This document shows, in pieces, positions 8,670 to 16,993 of a DNA stretch of 64,000 nt. The stretch's first letter is position 1, and the number at the start of each line of letters is the position of its first letter. Where the stretch lies: contig NZ_QUBS01000090.1 of NCBI RefSeq assembly GCF_003390925.1, positions 372,001 through 436,000 of the forward strand. The letters are read 5' to 3'. The DNA comes from Trinickia diaoshuihuensis (GTDB lineage: Bacteria > Pseudomonadota > Gammaproteobacteria > Burkholderiales > Burkholderiaceae). The position numbers and the translations under genes were made by a program. The notes under the pieces are model-generated. The model saw only the letters and a program-made list of their open reading frames with translations. It made no database searches and was not told the DNA's origin.

Positions 8670-9077
8670 TTGCTTAAGCAGGTTTTGTGCCTCTCTCAAA
8701 CGGAAGCAACCATAACGTCCATAAATACGATCTCGAAACCTCTTAAGGATGGAAACCGCTTATGGGCACCGTCATGGACCTATACCTACATCGTAGACGG
8801 CAAGTCGTACAGTGCCCAAAGCACCCACATCGCTTACGGCTTCGACGTAAATTGGTATCAATACGAGCGAGTCGCGGAACGCGATGGCTTATCGCGGCCG
8901 GTCGGTTCCGCAGTCCATGCGTTCTACGACCCGAACAACCCGTCACGCTCCGTCCTGGATCGGGCAACATTTGGCTTGGGAGACGCCATACACCTAACGC
9001 CGTTTGTTCTAGTGTTGGCGAAGACCGTGGACTTTATACACAGCGGACGACGTCGGGCTGCGAACGGGTCTTCATGA
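8670..9077 (+). pseudogene. DUF3592-like protein, N-terminally truncated
   Basis: The frame carries DUF3592-type features: WTYTYIVDGKSY, then GSAVHAFYDPNNPSRSVLD, the strand pattern in which this family has vYYdPxNPxxsvL, followed by a weak hydrophobic segment (LTPFVLVLAKTVDFI). Intact members have an N-terminal membrane helix before the domain; here there is only a TTG start and a short unrelated leader, with no convincing Shine-Dalgarno. I therefore read it as a 5'-truncated gene, though a short expressed version cannot be excluded. It ends by overlapping the next gene (ATGA at 9074-9077). Function of DUF3592 is unknown. Confidence 0.5.
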
Positions 9078-9448
9078 GATCTTCCGACTTCTTCGGCAAG
9101 CCAGTGGGCACGGATGCCGCGCAGAAATCAGCCTTCGGATTCTTTGCCGGACGGGATATGATCGGCTGCGCGGACGTGATCCGCTCATATCCAATTGACG
9201 ACTGCATATGGATTGGCCTGATGCTCGTCACCGAAGCGAATCAGGGCCGAGGCTATGGAAAGGCCGCTTTAAACCTGTTGATCGAGATGGCGATAGAGTG
9301 GAGCTATCGCACCGCGCAACTTGCGGTCGTTTCAACGAATCCTCGCGCATACGCATTCTGGCAGCGCGAGGGCTTCGAAGAAATTCGACGCGCAACCAGT
9401 CCGCGGTTTAACGGCGACCTCATCGTTATGCAGCGCTTAATCCAATAG
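9074..9448 (+). CDS. GNAT-family acetyltransferase, apparently short at the N-terminus
   Basis: A 124-residue GNAT fold. Motif A with the acetyl-CoA loop is TEANQGRGYGKAALNLL (Q-x-x-G-x-G type); motif B is AVVSTNPRAYAFWQREGFEE. The strand DMIGCADVIRSYPIDD precedes it. Full-length relatives of this type have about 30-40 more N-terminal residues (beta1-alpha1-alpha2), which are missing because the ATG at 9074 directly overlaps the upstream DUF3592 fragment. It may be a truncated remnant that fused into its present position, and the acetyl-CoA binding core is intact. Substrate unknown. Confidence 0.6.
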   Translation: MRSSDFFGKPVGTDAAQKSAFGFFAGRDMIGCADVIRSYPIDDCIWIGLMLVTEANQGRGYGKAALNLLIEMAIEWSYRTAQLAVVSTNPRAYAFWQREGFEEIRRATSPRFNGDLIVMQRLIQ

Positions 9449-9582
9449 CGAGTTCGATTAGTAGGGTAAACGATATCCATCATTTGCCGACCGCGTGGTG
9501 AATTTATCCTATGATTTCGTTGCAGGCGCAAAATATAAAAATTCCCGCCTGCAGCACGAAAAACATCTCCGCATTTTCTTTT

Positions 9583-9598
9583 CTGTGAATTCTCACAG
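9583..9598. promoter_or_regulatory. lux-box-like palindrome upstream of the lectin gene
   Basis: CTGTGAATTCTCACAG is a perfect 6-bp inverted repeat with a 4-bp centre. It fits the CT-N12-AG / CTG-N10-CAG form of LuxR-type (CepR-like) binding boxes, and its half-site spacing is too short for a CRP site. It ends 34 bp before the lectin ATG at 9633. No LuxR or LuxI gene is in the window, so the link to quorum sensing is inference. The rest of 9449-9632 is AT-rich and carries no gene. Confidence 0.4.
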
Positions 9599-9632
9599 TA
9601 GGCATGCTACGCTCTTTTTAATGGGGATTATC

Positions 9633-9983
9633 ATGGGATACAAAGGCTCAACGCTACTAACAAATGAGTTCTTACTCAAGGAAGATTATCTCTTATCGCC
9701 TGACGGTAAGCATCAGTTTATTTTGCAGGACGATGGAAATTTGGTGCTGTACCGCCTGAGCGACCACAAGGCGCTATGGGCATCCAACACCAATGGCAAG
9801 GCCGTATCGAAAGCCATCATGCAACAGGACGGAAACTTCGTCATATACGGCTACCCGGGTCCGGTTTGGGCATCGGACACCAACGGAAAGCCGAATTCGA
9901 CGTTGATTGCCCAAAACGATGGAAACGTTGTTATTTACGAACCGACAGTACCCGTATGGGCAACCGGCACTAACGGCCAGTAA
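9633..9983 (+). CDS. Monocot mannose-binding (B-lectin) domain protein
   Basis: A 116-residue single-domain bulb-type lectin. Three beta-prism sites of the Q-x-D-x-N-x-V-x-Y type are visible: QDDGNLVLY, QQDGNFVIY and QNDGNVVIY, each followed by a W-A-S/T-(N/D/G)-T-N-G turn (ALWASNTNG, PVWASDTNG, PVWATGTNG), so the trefoil is complete. All three motifs keep the residues used to bind mannose. There is no signal peptide; related Burkholderia and Pseudomonas lectins reach the cell surface by unknown or non-classical routes. The ATG at 9633 is chosen over 9621 because GGGG lies about 7 bases upstream. Possible roles are adhesion, biofilm or bacteriocin-like killing (the tandem-lectin bacteriocins have two domains, this has one). 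Confidence 0.88.
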   Translation: MGYKGSTLLTNEFLLKEDYLLSPDGKHQFILQDDGNLVLYRLSDHKALWASNTNGKAVSKAIMQQDGNFVIYGYPGPVWASDTNGKPNSTLIAQNDGNVVIYEPTVPVWATGTNGQ

Positions 9984-9993
9984 TTCGAGTTAG

Positions 9994-10054
9994 CAATGGG
10001 GGCGGCACGCTTAATGTGTGCCGCATTAAGTCTTTGAATATAAGCCCCCCATTG
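9994..10054. terminator. Nested hairpin between convergent lectin and FtsH-like genes
   Basis: CAATGGGGG (9994-10002) pairs with CCCCCATTG (10046-10054). Inside, GCGGCAC (10002-10008) can pair with GTGCCGC (10018-10024), and alternatively CTTAATG (10010-10016) with CATTAAG (10024-10030). It lies between two convergent stops, so a bidirectional transcription end is the simplest reading. Confidence 0.6.
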
Positions 10055-10068
10055 ACCACGACCCGGCG

Positions 10069-11973
10069 CTACGCCGCCAATACCCGCTGCGTTCTCTTTA
10101 CCGCTGCCGCGTGATCTTCGATCAGGCGATAGACGGTTTCCCCCGCCACAGTCTCCCGTTCGAGCAACTGGTCCGCAATCGCACGGAGCACCGGTTCGTT
10201 CGCGCGAAGCAGGGAGTAGCACTCGTCGTTCAAATCCTTCAGCAGGGTATTCGCGTGCTCGATCGCACTCTTCAGTTGCAAACCGGCATATTGCTGCGGG
10301 AGCGCGGCAAAGCTGAACAGATTGCCGTCCACATTGAATCCGAACTTTGAAACCATATCGAGGCTGATCCGCGATGCTTCCTGCAGATCCTGCGCGGCAC
10401 CGCTCGACGCCTCGGAGAGCACTAGCAATTCCGCGTTACGCCCACCGAGAAGCACCTGGATCTCGTTGCGCATTTCCGTCTCGCGGTAGAGATGCTTGTC
10501 CTGGCGCTTGGTCACCAGCGCCACGCCGAGTGCGCCGCCTCTCGGCATGATCGTAACCTCCTCGAGCACGCCCGTGCCGAGCAATGCGGCCACGAGCCCA
10601 TGGCCCGCTTCATGGACCGCGATACGCGTGCGCTCGTCGTCCGACAGCGCGCGTTCAGCACCGTTCACGTCGCCGATACGCGCAATTTTGATCGCCTCGA
10701 TCAAATGCGTCGATCCAACTTTGTCGTCGCCACGTTTTCGCGCAATCAGGCCCGCCTGATTGACGATCGTCGAGAGCGCCGCCGGCGACAAACCCGTCGT
10801 CAGCCGCGCGAGCTGCTCGAAATCCAAATCGTCCGCTTTCGATTTCAGCTTGGCGACGTAAAAGCGCAGGATATGCACGCGATCTTGGAGGTCGGGCAGG
10901 CGAACCTGCACCGTGCGATCGAAACGGCCCGGCCGGCGCAGCGCTTCATCGAGATTGTCCGGGTGGTTCGTCGCTGCGACCACGATCACCCCCGCGTTCG
11001 ATTCGAAGCCGTCCATCTCCGCAAGCAATTGATTGATGATGCGATTGCTCTCTGCTTCGACGGGACCCGCGCCGGCATCCGTGCGCTTGCCGAGACCATC
11101 GGCTTCGTCGATGAAGATGACGGTCGGCGCGTTCTTGCGGGCGAGCTCGAACAGGTGCTTGACTTTCTGGATACCCACGCCGTAGTACTTCGCACTAAAG
11201 TAGCTTCCGGTAATGGCGATGAAGTTCGCCCCGCATTCCCCGGCGAGCGCTTGTGCGAGGCGCGTCTTGCCGACACCGGGACCACCCGTCATCAGCACGC
11301 CGCCGGGTGCGCGCACCCCCATGCGGGTGAACTGCATTGGATCGGTCAGCCAAGCCTTGACGTCGGTGAGGGCGGCTTTGGCTTCGCCGGCGCCGATCAC
11401 GTCCTCAAAGCTCAATTCGGGCGATTGCTGAAGCAGGCTCGCACCGCCTTTCATCTCGCGGCGCACGAACCACAGAAGACCGCCCATCGTGAGAACCGAG
11501 AATAGAAGCGTCAATGCATCACGTGTTCTGTCCACGACATCGGACCAGCGCATCGCGCCGATATTGACGTCGACATCCGGCAGCATGATCAGTTGAAACG
11601 ACGATTCACTCGCCGCTTTCATGATCGTGGGCATCAAGGCGCTCGCGAAGGCGGCGTCTTGGTCCGCGACGAAATACTTTCGGCCGTCCGTCGTCGAAAC
11701 GAGAATGGCGTTCCGCCCCGCGCCGATTGCAACGACGTGGTGCTGCTCGATATCGCGCAACACGATCGACGCGTCTTTTTCGTCGCGCGTCCACGCCGAC
11801 GAATCCTTTCGCATCTCATTCGTTATTCCCGTCAAGGAAGGACGGCCTTGGATGTAGCGCTCGCGCTGTTGCCAGTGGAACCACACCAACGCTGCGGCAA
11901 GCAGCGACGCGATCAAGCCCAACGTCACGTATCTGCCGATTCGTGACCACCATGAGTTACTTGCCGGTTTCAT
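10069..11973 (-). CDS. FtsH-like membrane AAA+ zinc protease (paralogue)
   Basis: A 634-residue FtsH-type protease. Two N-terminal membrane helices (LGLIASLLAAALVWFHW near 17-33 and a second near 155-172) flank a periplasmic segment. The AAA module has Walker A GGPGVGKTR, Walker B VIFIDEAD, the sensor/SRH segment VAATNHPDNLDEALRRPGRFD, and the C-terminal M41 peptidase has the HEAGH zinc site. The second half is shorter and more divergent than housekeeping FtsH, and the N-terminal region differs, so this is an accessory paralogue. It stands alone, convergent with the lectin gene. It may degrade selected membrane proteins; substrates unknown. Confidence 0.85.
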   Translation of the reverse strand: MKPASNSWWSRIGRYVTLGLIASLLAAALVWFHWQQRERYIQGRPSLTGITNEMRKDSSAWTRDEKDASIVLRDIEQHHVVAIGAGRNAILVSTTDGRKYFVADQDAAFASALMPTIMKAASESSFQLIMLPDVDVNIGAMRWSDVVDRTRDALTLLFSVLTMGGLLWFVRREMKGGASLLQQSPELSFEDVIGAGEAKAALTDVKAWLTDPMQFTRMGVRAPGGVLMTGGPGVGKTRLAQALAGECGANFIAITGSYFSAKYYGVGIQKVKHLFELARKNAPTVIFIDEADGLGKRTDAGAGPVEAESNRIINQLLAEMDGFESNAGVIVVAATNHPDNLDEALRRPGRFDRTVQVRLPDLQDRVHILRFYVAKLKSKADDLDFEQLARLTTGLSPAALSTIVNQAGLIARKRGDDKVGSTHLIEAIKIARIGDVNGAERALSDDERTRIAVHEAGHGLVAALLGTGVLEEVTIMPRGGALGVALVTKRQDKHLYRETEMRNEIQVLLGGRNAELLVLSEASSGAAQDLQEASRISLDMVSKFGFNVDGNLFSFAALPQQYAGLQLKSAIEHANTLLKDLNDECYSLLRANEPVLRAIADQLLERETVAGETVYRLIEDHAAAVKRTQRVLAA

Positions 11974-12187
11974 TACCAGGACTTCCAGAACTTGAGACCT
12001 TCGAACAGCGATTCAGGTCTGATAAAACGGGGAAAAATCGTATTGCTGCGACCCTGATTTGGAGCGCTGCACTCATGGCAGTATGCCAGCGCCTCACTGG
12101 TTTGAAACGGCCGAATAGACGGGGGGAACAGGGCTTGCTCGCGATCAAGTACACCCAATCAAATGGGACCGGAACGGAGGAAACATC

Positions 12188-12349
12188 ATGCTGTACTATG
12201 CTTTGATATTTTTCATCATCGCCATCGTTGCCGCAGCGTTCGGCTTCGGCGGAATCGCCGCCGGCGCGGCAAGCATCGCCAAGATCCTATTTTTCATCTT
12301 CCTGGTCGTCTTCCTCGTCATGCTCGTCATGGGATTGATGAGACGCTGA
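12188..12349 (+). CDS. DUF1328 (UPF0391) small membrane protein, 53 aa
   Basis: A tiny two-helix membrane protein starting [20 protein letters not shown], followed by a [16 protein letters not shown] segment and a second hydrophobic helix ending LMRR. This is the standard length and pattern of the DUF1328/YtjA family, frequent in proteobacteria and often stress induced. GGAGG sits seven bases before the ATG. It is transcribed away from the FtsH-like gene; the 214-nt gap between them (11974-12187) shows no other gene. The physical role of the family is not known. Confidence 0.85.
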   Translation: MLYYALIFFIIAIVAAAFGFGGIAAGAASIAKILFFIFLVVFLVMLVMGLMRR

Positions 12350-12438
12350 GGCCTTGTAACTGATCGGGGAGGATAAAGTCCGTCTTGCGGCATTCGCGAC
12401 ACCAAGACCGGTAGATCGATACCCCCTGCGGCCTGCTG

Positions 12439-12460
12439 CGCGTTGCGTGCGTCCAACGCG
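12439..12460. terminator. Hairpin after tetR-type gene
   Basis: CGCGTTG and CAACGCG pair perfectly around an 8-nt loop, directly after the TetR stop and downstream of the convergent DUF1328 gene. No clear T-run follows, so termination strength is uncertain. Confidence 0.4.
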
Positions 12461-13072
12461 TCAATCCCCCCGCCTCTTAATGCCACCGATCAACAATGAG
12501 ATCGCGGTGTCCAGTAGATCGTCGATGCCATCAACATCCAGTCGAAGGCTATCGGGGCGCCACATCAGGCTGATAACGCCATTCATCATTGCCCATAGGG
12601 CCGTGGAGGCGTGTTCAGGCTCGACGCCTGCATGTACCCATCCTTCCTCGATACCTCGGCTGATCAATGCGGCCAATTTGGCGTTTTGCTGTCTGATTAG
12701 AGCAGCAATACGCGTGAGCGCCTCCGGCTCATTGGGTGGTTCCACAAGGATACGGAACTGGTGCGGGCGCTCCTTGGCGAACCGCGCGTAGGCATCTGCC
12801 ACGCAACGTAGTTTCGTCTCGACATCGCCATCGGATGCATAGGCCGCGTCCATGTACTCGCGGTTTTCTTCCAACGCGCGCTCCGCCACCGCAATGAGCA
12901 ACGCGGAACGGCCACCTACACGGTTATAGAGCGTCTGCACTGCGACGTCCGCCCGGGTCGCGACGGCTTCAGGCGTGACCGCGTCTAGTCCGCCCTCCAT
13001 CAGCAAAGTCTCGGCGGCTTGCACGATCGCCAATCGGGTCGAGGCTGCCCGGCGCTGAGCTCTGGATTCCAT
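12461..13072 (-). CDS. TetR-family regulator
   Basis: A 203-residue TetR regulator. The N-terminal HTH reads RLAIVQAAETLLMEGGLDAVT, then EAVATRADVAVQTLYNRVGG, the family DNA-binding signature with the recognition helix ending in LYNRVGGRSALL. The C-terminal helices (about 60-200) form the ligand/dimer domain. It is divergent from an alpha/beta hydrolase and two SDR genes, with a 93-bp gap that contains repeated CATTACAA and a palindrome, the likely operator. Ligand unknown; a hydrophobic substrate of the hydrolase/SDR set is a reasonable guess. Confidence 0.88.
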   Translation of the reverse strand: MESRAQRRAASTRLAIVQAAETLLMEGGLDAVTPEAVATRADVAVQTLYNRVGGRSALLIAVAERALEENREYMDAAYASDGDVETKLRCVADAYARFAKERPHQFRILVEPPNEPEALTRIAALIRQQNAKLAALISRGIEEGWVHAGVEPEHASTALWAMMNGVISLMWRPDSLRLDVDGIDDLLDTAISLLIGGIKRRGD

Positions 13073-13099
13073 ACGGGGTTTACCTCACTAGATGGATCT

Positions 13100-13132
13100 C
13101 ATTACAAAGTTAGAATGCATTACAACATTGTA
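13100..13132. promoter_or_regulatory. Candidate TetR operator
   Basis: CATTACAA occurs twice (13100-13107 and 13118-13125, an 18-bp period). The second copy overlaps the palindrome TACAACATTGTA (13121-13132, arms TACAA/TTGTA). It lies in the divergent promoter gap between the TetR gene and the hydrolase gene. Inferred from position and symmetry. Confidence 0.45.
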
Positions 13133-13165
13133 TCGAAATCTATTCTCGCATACCTTGGGGGACAC

Positions 13166-14086
13166 ATGGCCGGGCGAAAAAGTGTCGAGTTTGTAGCAGG
13201 CGACCGCGGAGAACATTGCCGCGGCTGGCTCTATGAGCCTCGCGGGACGGGCCCGTTTCCCGTCATCGTGATGGCGCATGGGCTGGGCGGAATCAAGGAA
13301 ATGCGGCTCGACGCCCATGCGCAACGCTTTTGCACGGACGGCTACGCGTGCCTGGTGTTTGACTATCGACATTTCGGCGCGAGCGACGGCTCCCCTCGCC
13401 AATTGCTCGATATCGATCGTCAACTGGAAGACTGGTCGGGTGCGATCGCTTTTGCACGCGGGAACAGCAATCTCCAGCCGGATCAGGTGGTCTTGTGGGG
13501 AACGTCATTCGGCGGCGGTCATGTGATTCTCTCTGCGGCACGCGACCGGACGATTGCCGGTGCCATCGCGCAATGCCCGTTCACGGACGGGGTCGCGTCG
13601 TTGTTCGCGCTGAACTGGCGTAGCACGCTCAAGGTTACCGCGCTGGCTCTATGCGATGCAGTGCTATCCCTCGTCGGCCGGGCGCCGGTGATGGTGCCGA
13701 CGGCGGGCCCGCCCGGTTCTGCCGCGTTGATGACCGCACCGGATGCACTGGATGGCTATCTGGCGCTCGTACCCGACGGTACTGCATTTCGCAATCAGGT
13801 CGCAGCACGCTTCGGCCTGAACATCGTCCGGCACCGACCCGGTCGCAAAGCACGCGACATTTCCTGTCCGATTCTGTTTTGCGTTTGCGAAGCCGACTCC
13901 GTCGCTCCGGCTGGGCCGACGAAGCGGTACGCCAGGCACGCGCCCAAAGGCGAAGTGCGCGTGTATCGGGCCGGGCACTTCGACATCTATGTGGGCAAGG
14001 ACTTCGAACAGGTGGTCGCCGACCAGTTGGAGTTTCTCCACCGTCATGTTCCAACGAAGCAAGGAGGCGCGCATGTCGACTTATAA
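13166..14086 (+). CDS. Alpha/beta hydrolase
   Basis: A 306-residue alpha/beta hydrolase of the S15/dienelactone-like type. PVIVMAHGLGGIKEMRLDA forms the oxyanion strand-loop, GTSFGGG holds the nucleophile Ser (G-x-S-x-G), CEADSVAP is the acid region and AGHFDIY holds the catalytic His. No signal peptide. The ATG at 13166 is used (MAGRKSVEF, GGGG upstream); a longer frame to 13019 would overlap the TetR gene and operator. It is first in a three-gene unit with two SDR genes and overlaps the next by 14 nt. Substrate unknown; the neighbours suggest an ester or acyl compound that is then oxidised or reduced. Confidence 0.85.
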   Translation: MAGRKSVEFVAGDRGEHCRGWLYEPRGTGPFPVIVMAHGLGGIKEMRLDAHAQRFCTDGYACLVFDYRHFGASDGSPRQLLDIDRQLEDWSGAIAFARGNSNLQPDQVVLWGTSFGGGHVILSAARDRTIAGAIAQCPFTDGVASLFALNWRSTLKVTALALCDAVLSLVGRAPVMVPTAGPPGSAALMTAPDALDGYLALVPDGTAFRNQVAARFGLNIVRHRPGRKARDISCPILFCVCEADSVAPAGPTKRYARHAPKGEVRVYRAGHFDIYVGKDFEQVVADQLEFLHRHVPTKQGGAHVDL

Positions 14087-14942
14087 GCTGGCGAACAAGG
14101 TGGTGGCCATTACCGGTTCCACCGGAGGCCTAGGATCGGCCTTGGCCGAAGCGCTGCACGCACGCGGCGCGCGTCTTGCACTTTTCGACCTGGAGGCAGA
14201 CAGGCTCGCGGCGCAAACTCGCAGCTTCGGCTGCCGTTCTGATGTTCTTGGCTGGACTGCCGACGTCCGCGATTTCGAAAGCCTCGAAGCCGCAATGGCC
14301 AATGCGGCGTCTCACTTCGGTCGGATCGATGTCGTCATCGCAAACGCGGGCATTGACACTATGGCGCCGATGGCCACCATCGACCCAGCCGCGTTTGATC
14401 GCGTTACCGACATCAACCTCAACGGCGTGTGGCGTACGTTCCGTGCCGGCTTGCCATTCGTCCAGCAGCAGCGAGGGTACATGCTGGCGATCTCGTCAAT
14501 GGCCGCGTTTGTGCATTCGCCGCTACAGGCGTCCTATACGGCCAGCAAGGCGGCGGTCTGGGCGATGTGCGACAGCATCCGTCTGGAGCTTCGTCATCTA
14601 GGTATCGGGATTGGCAGCGCGCATCCGACATTCTTTCCAACGCCCCTGATGGACGATGTTATTGCCGATCCGGCCGGCCGGGCATTGTGGGGAGGCAACG
14701 ATCGAGGCTTCTGGAAGATGATCCCGCGCGAGCAGGTCGTGCGGGACATCGTGGCAGGCATCGAGCGCCGCGCGGACATGATCGTCGTACCAAAGATCAA
14801 TACGATCGTGGCCAAGGCGCCCGGCTTCTTCAGGCGCTTCATCGAACGCGCTGGCTTTTGTGGCGAGGACATTGAACGCGCGATCAGTCTCGCGTCCGCA
14901 ACTGGCTGGAACGACTCGGGTCCGCACGCTACAGCGAAATGA
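14073..14942 (+). CDS. SDR family oxidoreductase
   Basis: A 289-residue classical SDR with an extended C-terminus. It shows TGSTGGLG (cofactor), an Asp-rich strand (LALFDLEADRL) suggesting NAD preference, IANAG, and the catalytic SSMAAF with YTASK. The C-terminal ~80 residues (GFWKMIPREQVVRDIVAGIE) resemble SDRs of lipid or steroid type with a lid region. AGGAGG lies before the ATG, and the gene overlaps the upstream hydrolase by 14 nt. Substrate unknown. Confidence 0.85.
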   Translation: MSTYKLANKVVAITGSTGGLGSALAEALHARGARLALFDLEADRLAAQTRSFGCRSDVLGWTADVRDFESLEAAMANAASHFGRIDVVIANAGIDTMAPMATIDPAAFDRVTDINLNGVWRTFRAGLPFVQQQRGYMLAISSMAAFVHSPLQASYTASKAAVWAMCDSIRLELRHLGIGIGSAHPTFFPTPLMDDVIADPAGRALWGGNDRGFWKMIPREQVVRDIVAGIERRADMIVVPKINTIVAKAPGFFRRFIERAGFCGEDIERAISLASATGWNDSGPHATAK

Positions 14943-15065
14943 ATGGCGATCCGGTGGCCGCGGGAACCGATCGGCTTCGCGTGACCAGCGGAGCCGGTGG
15001 CCCGGCATCCCTCATCCCTCATTTGCACGGCAATGGAAATCTCATACACAGAGGAGCAGTACAAA

Positions 15066-15923
15066 GTGGCTTACGATCTTCAGGGAAAAGTGGCGCTGAT
15101 CACGGGTGCTGCTGGCGGCATCGGCGCTGCGACCGCACGCGAGTTGCATGCATGCGGAGCGCGACTCGTTCTAACCGATGTGACGCAGGCTTCAGTGGAC
15201 CGCCTCGCCGCGGAGTTTGACCCCGAGCGCACGCTTGCCCTGGCGCTCGATGTCACTGATGCTGCGGCCACGAGGGCGGTCGTGCAACAGGCCGTCGATA
15301 GGTTCGGTCGCCTTGACATTACCTTCGCTAATGCCGGCATCTCATGGCACGATTTGCCAGCCACCGTCTACAGTTGCGATGAACAGGAGTTCGAGCGAAT
15401 CGTCGAGGTCGACCTGCTCGGCGTTTGGCGCACCATCAAGGCTGCGTTGCCGGAGATCGTGCGCAATCGAGGCCAGATCCTGGTCACCGCTTCGGTCTAT
15501 GCGTTCGTGAACGGTATGGTCAACGCGCCTTACGCAGCGTCCAAAGCCGCAGTCGAGATGCTCGCGCGTTCACTGCGCGCCGAACTAGGCGGCACCGGGT
15601 CCACGGCGAGCGTGCTCTATCCGGGATGGGTGGCTACAGCAATTGCCAAGGTCGCCTTCGGCGGAAATGCGCTAGCGACGCAACTAATCGAAAAAGGGTT
15701 TCCCGCACCGTTGCGGCGACCCATACAACCCGATGACGTCGCCAAGGCCGTCATAAAAGGGCTGCGAGTCCGCCAACCGCGCATCGTCGTGCCATTGCGG
15801 TGGGCACCGTTTTCGTGGACGCGAGGGTTATTCAACATCATGACCGACTGGCATCTCGGGCGACAACATGAAATGCATAAGCTGATGCGCGAGCTTGAGC
15901 GCTGTCAAGACCGACAAAGCTAG
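15066..15923 (+). CDS. SDR family oxidoreductase
   Basis: A 285-residue SDR related to its upstream neighbour. Motifs are TGAAGGIG, FANAG, and the catalytic TASVYAF plus YAASK; the C-terminal extension (PLRRPIQPDDVAKAVIKGL, then a Trp-rich tail) matches the same subgroup. The GTG at 15066 is chosen because GAGGAG sits nine bases before it, whereas the ATG at 15033 has no Shine-Dalgarno. The 123-nt gap after the first SDR holds no gene. Both SDRs with the hydrolase are probably one TetR-controlled unit. Confidence 0.83.
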   Translation: MAYDLQGKVALITGAAGGIGAATARELHACGARLVLTDVTQASVDRLAAEFDPERTLALALDVTDAAATRAVVQQAVDRFGRLDITFANAGISWHDLPATVYSCDEQEFERIVEVDLLGVWRTIKAALPEIVRNRGQILVTASVYAFVNGMVNAPYAASKAAVEMLARSLRAELGGTGSTASVLYPGWVATAIAKVAFGGNALATQLIEKGFPAPLRRPIQPDDVAKAVIKGLRVRQPRIVVPLRWAPFSWTRGLFNIMTDWHLGRQHEMHKLMRELERCQDRQS

Positions 15924-16132
15924 CGGATCAACGGTGACGCCTGAGTGAGTAAGCCTCACCCGATCAGGACCACCGGCGCGAGCAACGTAGAAGTGCGACT
16001 AACTCTATAAGTCAATCACAACATTAATACATAGGACTGCTAAATAAACGAAACGGTCGACGTGAGCTCTTTTCGTCTATCGCCGTCCCCCCCGATTGCG
16101 CTGGAAATCAAATACCGAAATAGGAGACAGAA

Positions 16133-16900
16133 GTGAAGCGTCGTATCAAGAAGCGATTGCTTGAGTTCGCCATTGTAGGATGCATGCCAACCTTTGCTTT
16201 CGCGCAGAGCGCCGGAAGCTTTGTGGTATCCGTCGGGTCAGCCTGGCTAAATTTTGGACGATCGGAATCGCAGGAATTTCAGAGTCAATCAACGTTTGGG
16301 TCATTCGCTTCAAGTGGCACGAGGGCCGAGGTACACAACACTTTTACTGCACAATTCCTTCTCTCCTACTTTGTGACCGACAATATTGCGGTAGAAGGAA
16401 CGCTGGGCGTCCCGCCTGAACTTCGTTTGTTTGCACAAGGCGACGCCGCGCCGCTGGGGCCCGGCGGGCCCGGTTTACCGCTCGGCGGCTTACATCCTTT
16501 GGCCAAAACGCGTGCGTGGGGGCCTATGTTGCTGGCTAAATACTACTTCGGCTCACCACAAAGCAAGCTTAGACCCTATGTCGGGGCAGGGATGAACTAT
16601 ACGTGGTACTCGTCCACCCATCTGAATCCGGCGTTTTCCGGCGCACTCGCGCAATTTGGAGGATCCGGTGGGAGCGTTCAAACCTCGTTGGGAACATCGT
16701 GGAATCCTGTCTTCACTGTCGGCGCTTCATATGAATTTGCGAGGCGGTGGTATCTGACAGCGTCTGCAACGTACCTCCCTCTAAGGACAACAGCGCACAT
16801 CAATGTGGTCAGTCAGAACGGGAACGTCGTTCTCTCTAACAAGACGCGCATCACATCGGACCCGATCATTGTATTCCTCGGCGTTGGGTACAAGTTCTGA
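16133..16900 (+). CDS. OmpW-family outer membrane protein
   Basis: A 255-residue small beta-barrel. The signal peptide reads through CMPTFAFAQS with cleavage after AFA. Family features are the LSYFVTDNIAVEGTLGVPP strand pair, AWGPMLLAKYYFG, LRPYVGAGMNYT and a terminal aromatic GVGYKF, the C-terminal Phe recognised by the BAM complex. It would be an eight-stranded barrel with a hydrophobic channel. GTG start with AGGAG about 7 bases upstream. It stands alone; the 209-nt region before it (15924-16132) has no gene. Its 3' end abuts a patch of broken genes. Confidence 0.85.
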   Translation: MKRRIKKRLLEFAIVGCMPTFAFAQSAGSFVVSVGSAWLNFGRSESQEFQSQSTFGSFASSGTRAEVHNTFTAQFLLSYFVTDNIAVEGTLGVPPELRLFAQGDAAPLGPGGPGLPLGGLHPLAKTRAWGPMLLAKYYFGSPQSKLRPYVGAGMNYTWYSSTHLNPAFSGALAQFGGSGGSVQTSLGTSWNPVFTVGASYEFARRWYLTASATYLPLRTTAHINVVSQNGNVVLSNKTRITSDPIIVFLGVGYKF

Positions 16901-16990
16901 GGGCATCGCCCTGCTTCAAGGCTCCCTCGATGATGTGCCTTCCGGTCGGCCCGGTCGCACCGAACAGCGCGATGTTTTTTCCCGGCCATG
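16901..16990 (-). pseudogene. NAD(P)-binding (NmrA-like) protein, N-terminal remnant with frameshift
   Basis: The minus strand from the ATG at 16990 reads MAGK and then, after one extra A in a six-A run (16975-16980), IALFGATGPTGRHIIEGALK, a typical Rossmann start with G-A-T-G-x-T-G. The frame runs into the 3' end of the OmpW-like gene, so only about 30 residues remain. The ATG lies 3 bases after the stop of the azoR fragment, so both once formed an operon. Confidence 0.55.
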
Positions 16991-16993
16991 AGG

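Noticed and set aside
9583-9598. CRP/FNR site reading of the palindrome upstream of the lectin
   Set aside because: TGTGA and TCACA are 4 bp apart, whereas CRP half-sites need 6 bp; the lux-box form fits better.
11974-12206. Short open frame between the FtsH-like and DUF1328 genes
   Set aside because: It starts inside the FtsH-like gene antisense strand, has no Shine-Dalgarno and runs through the DUF1328 start; the 53-aa DUF1328 frame is the real gene.
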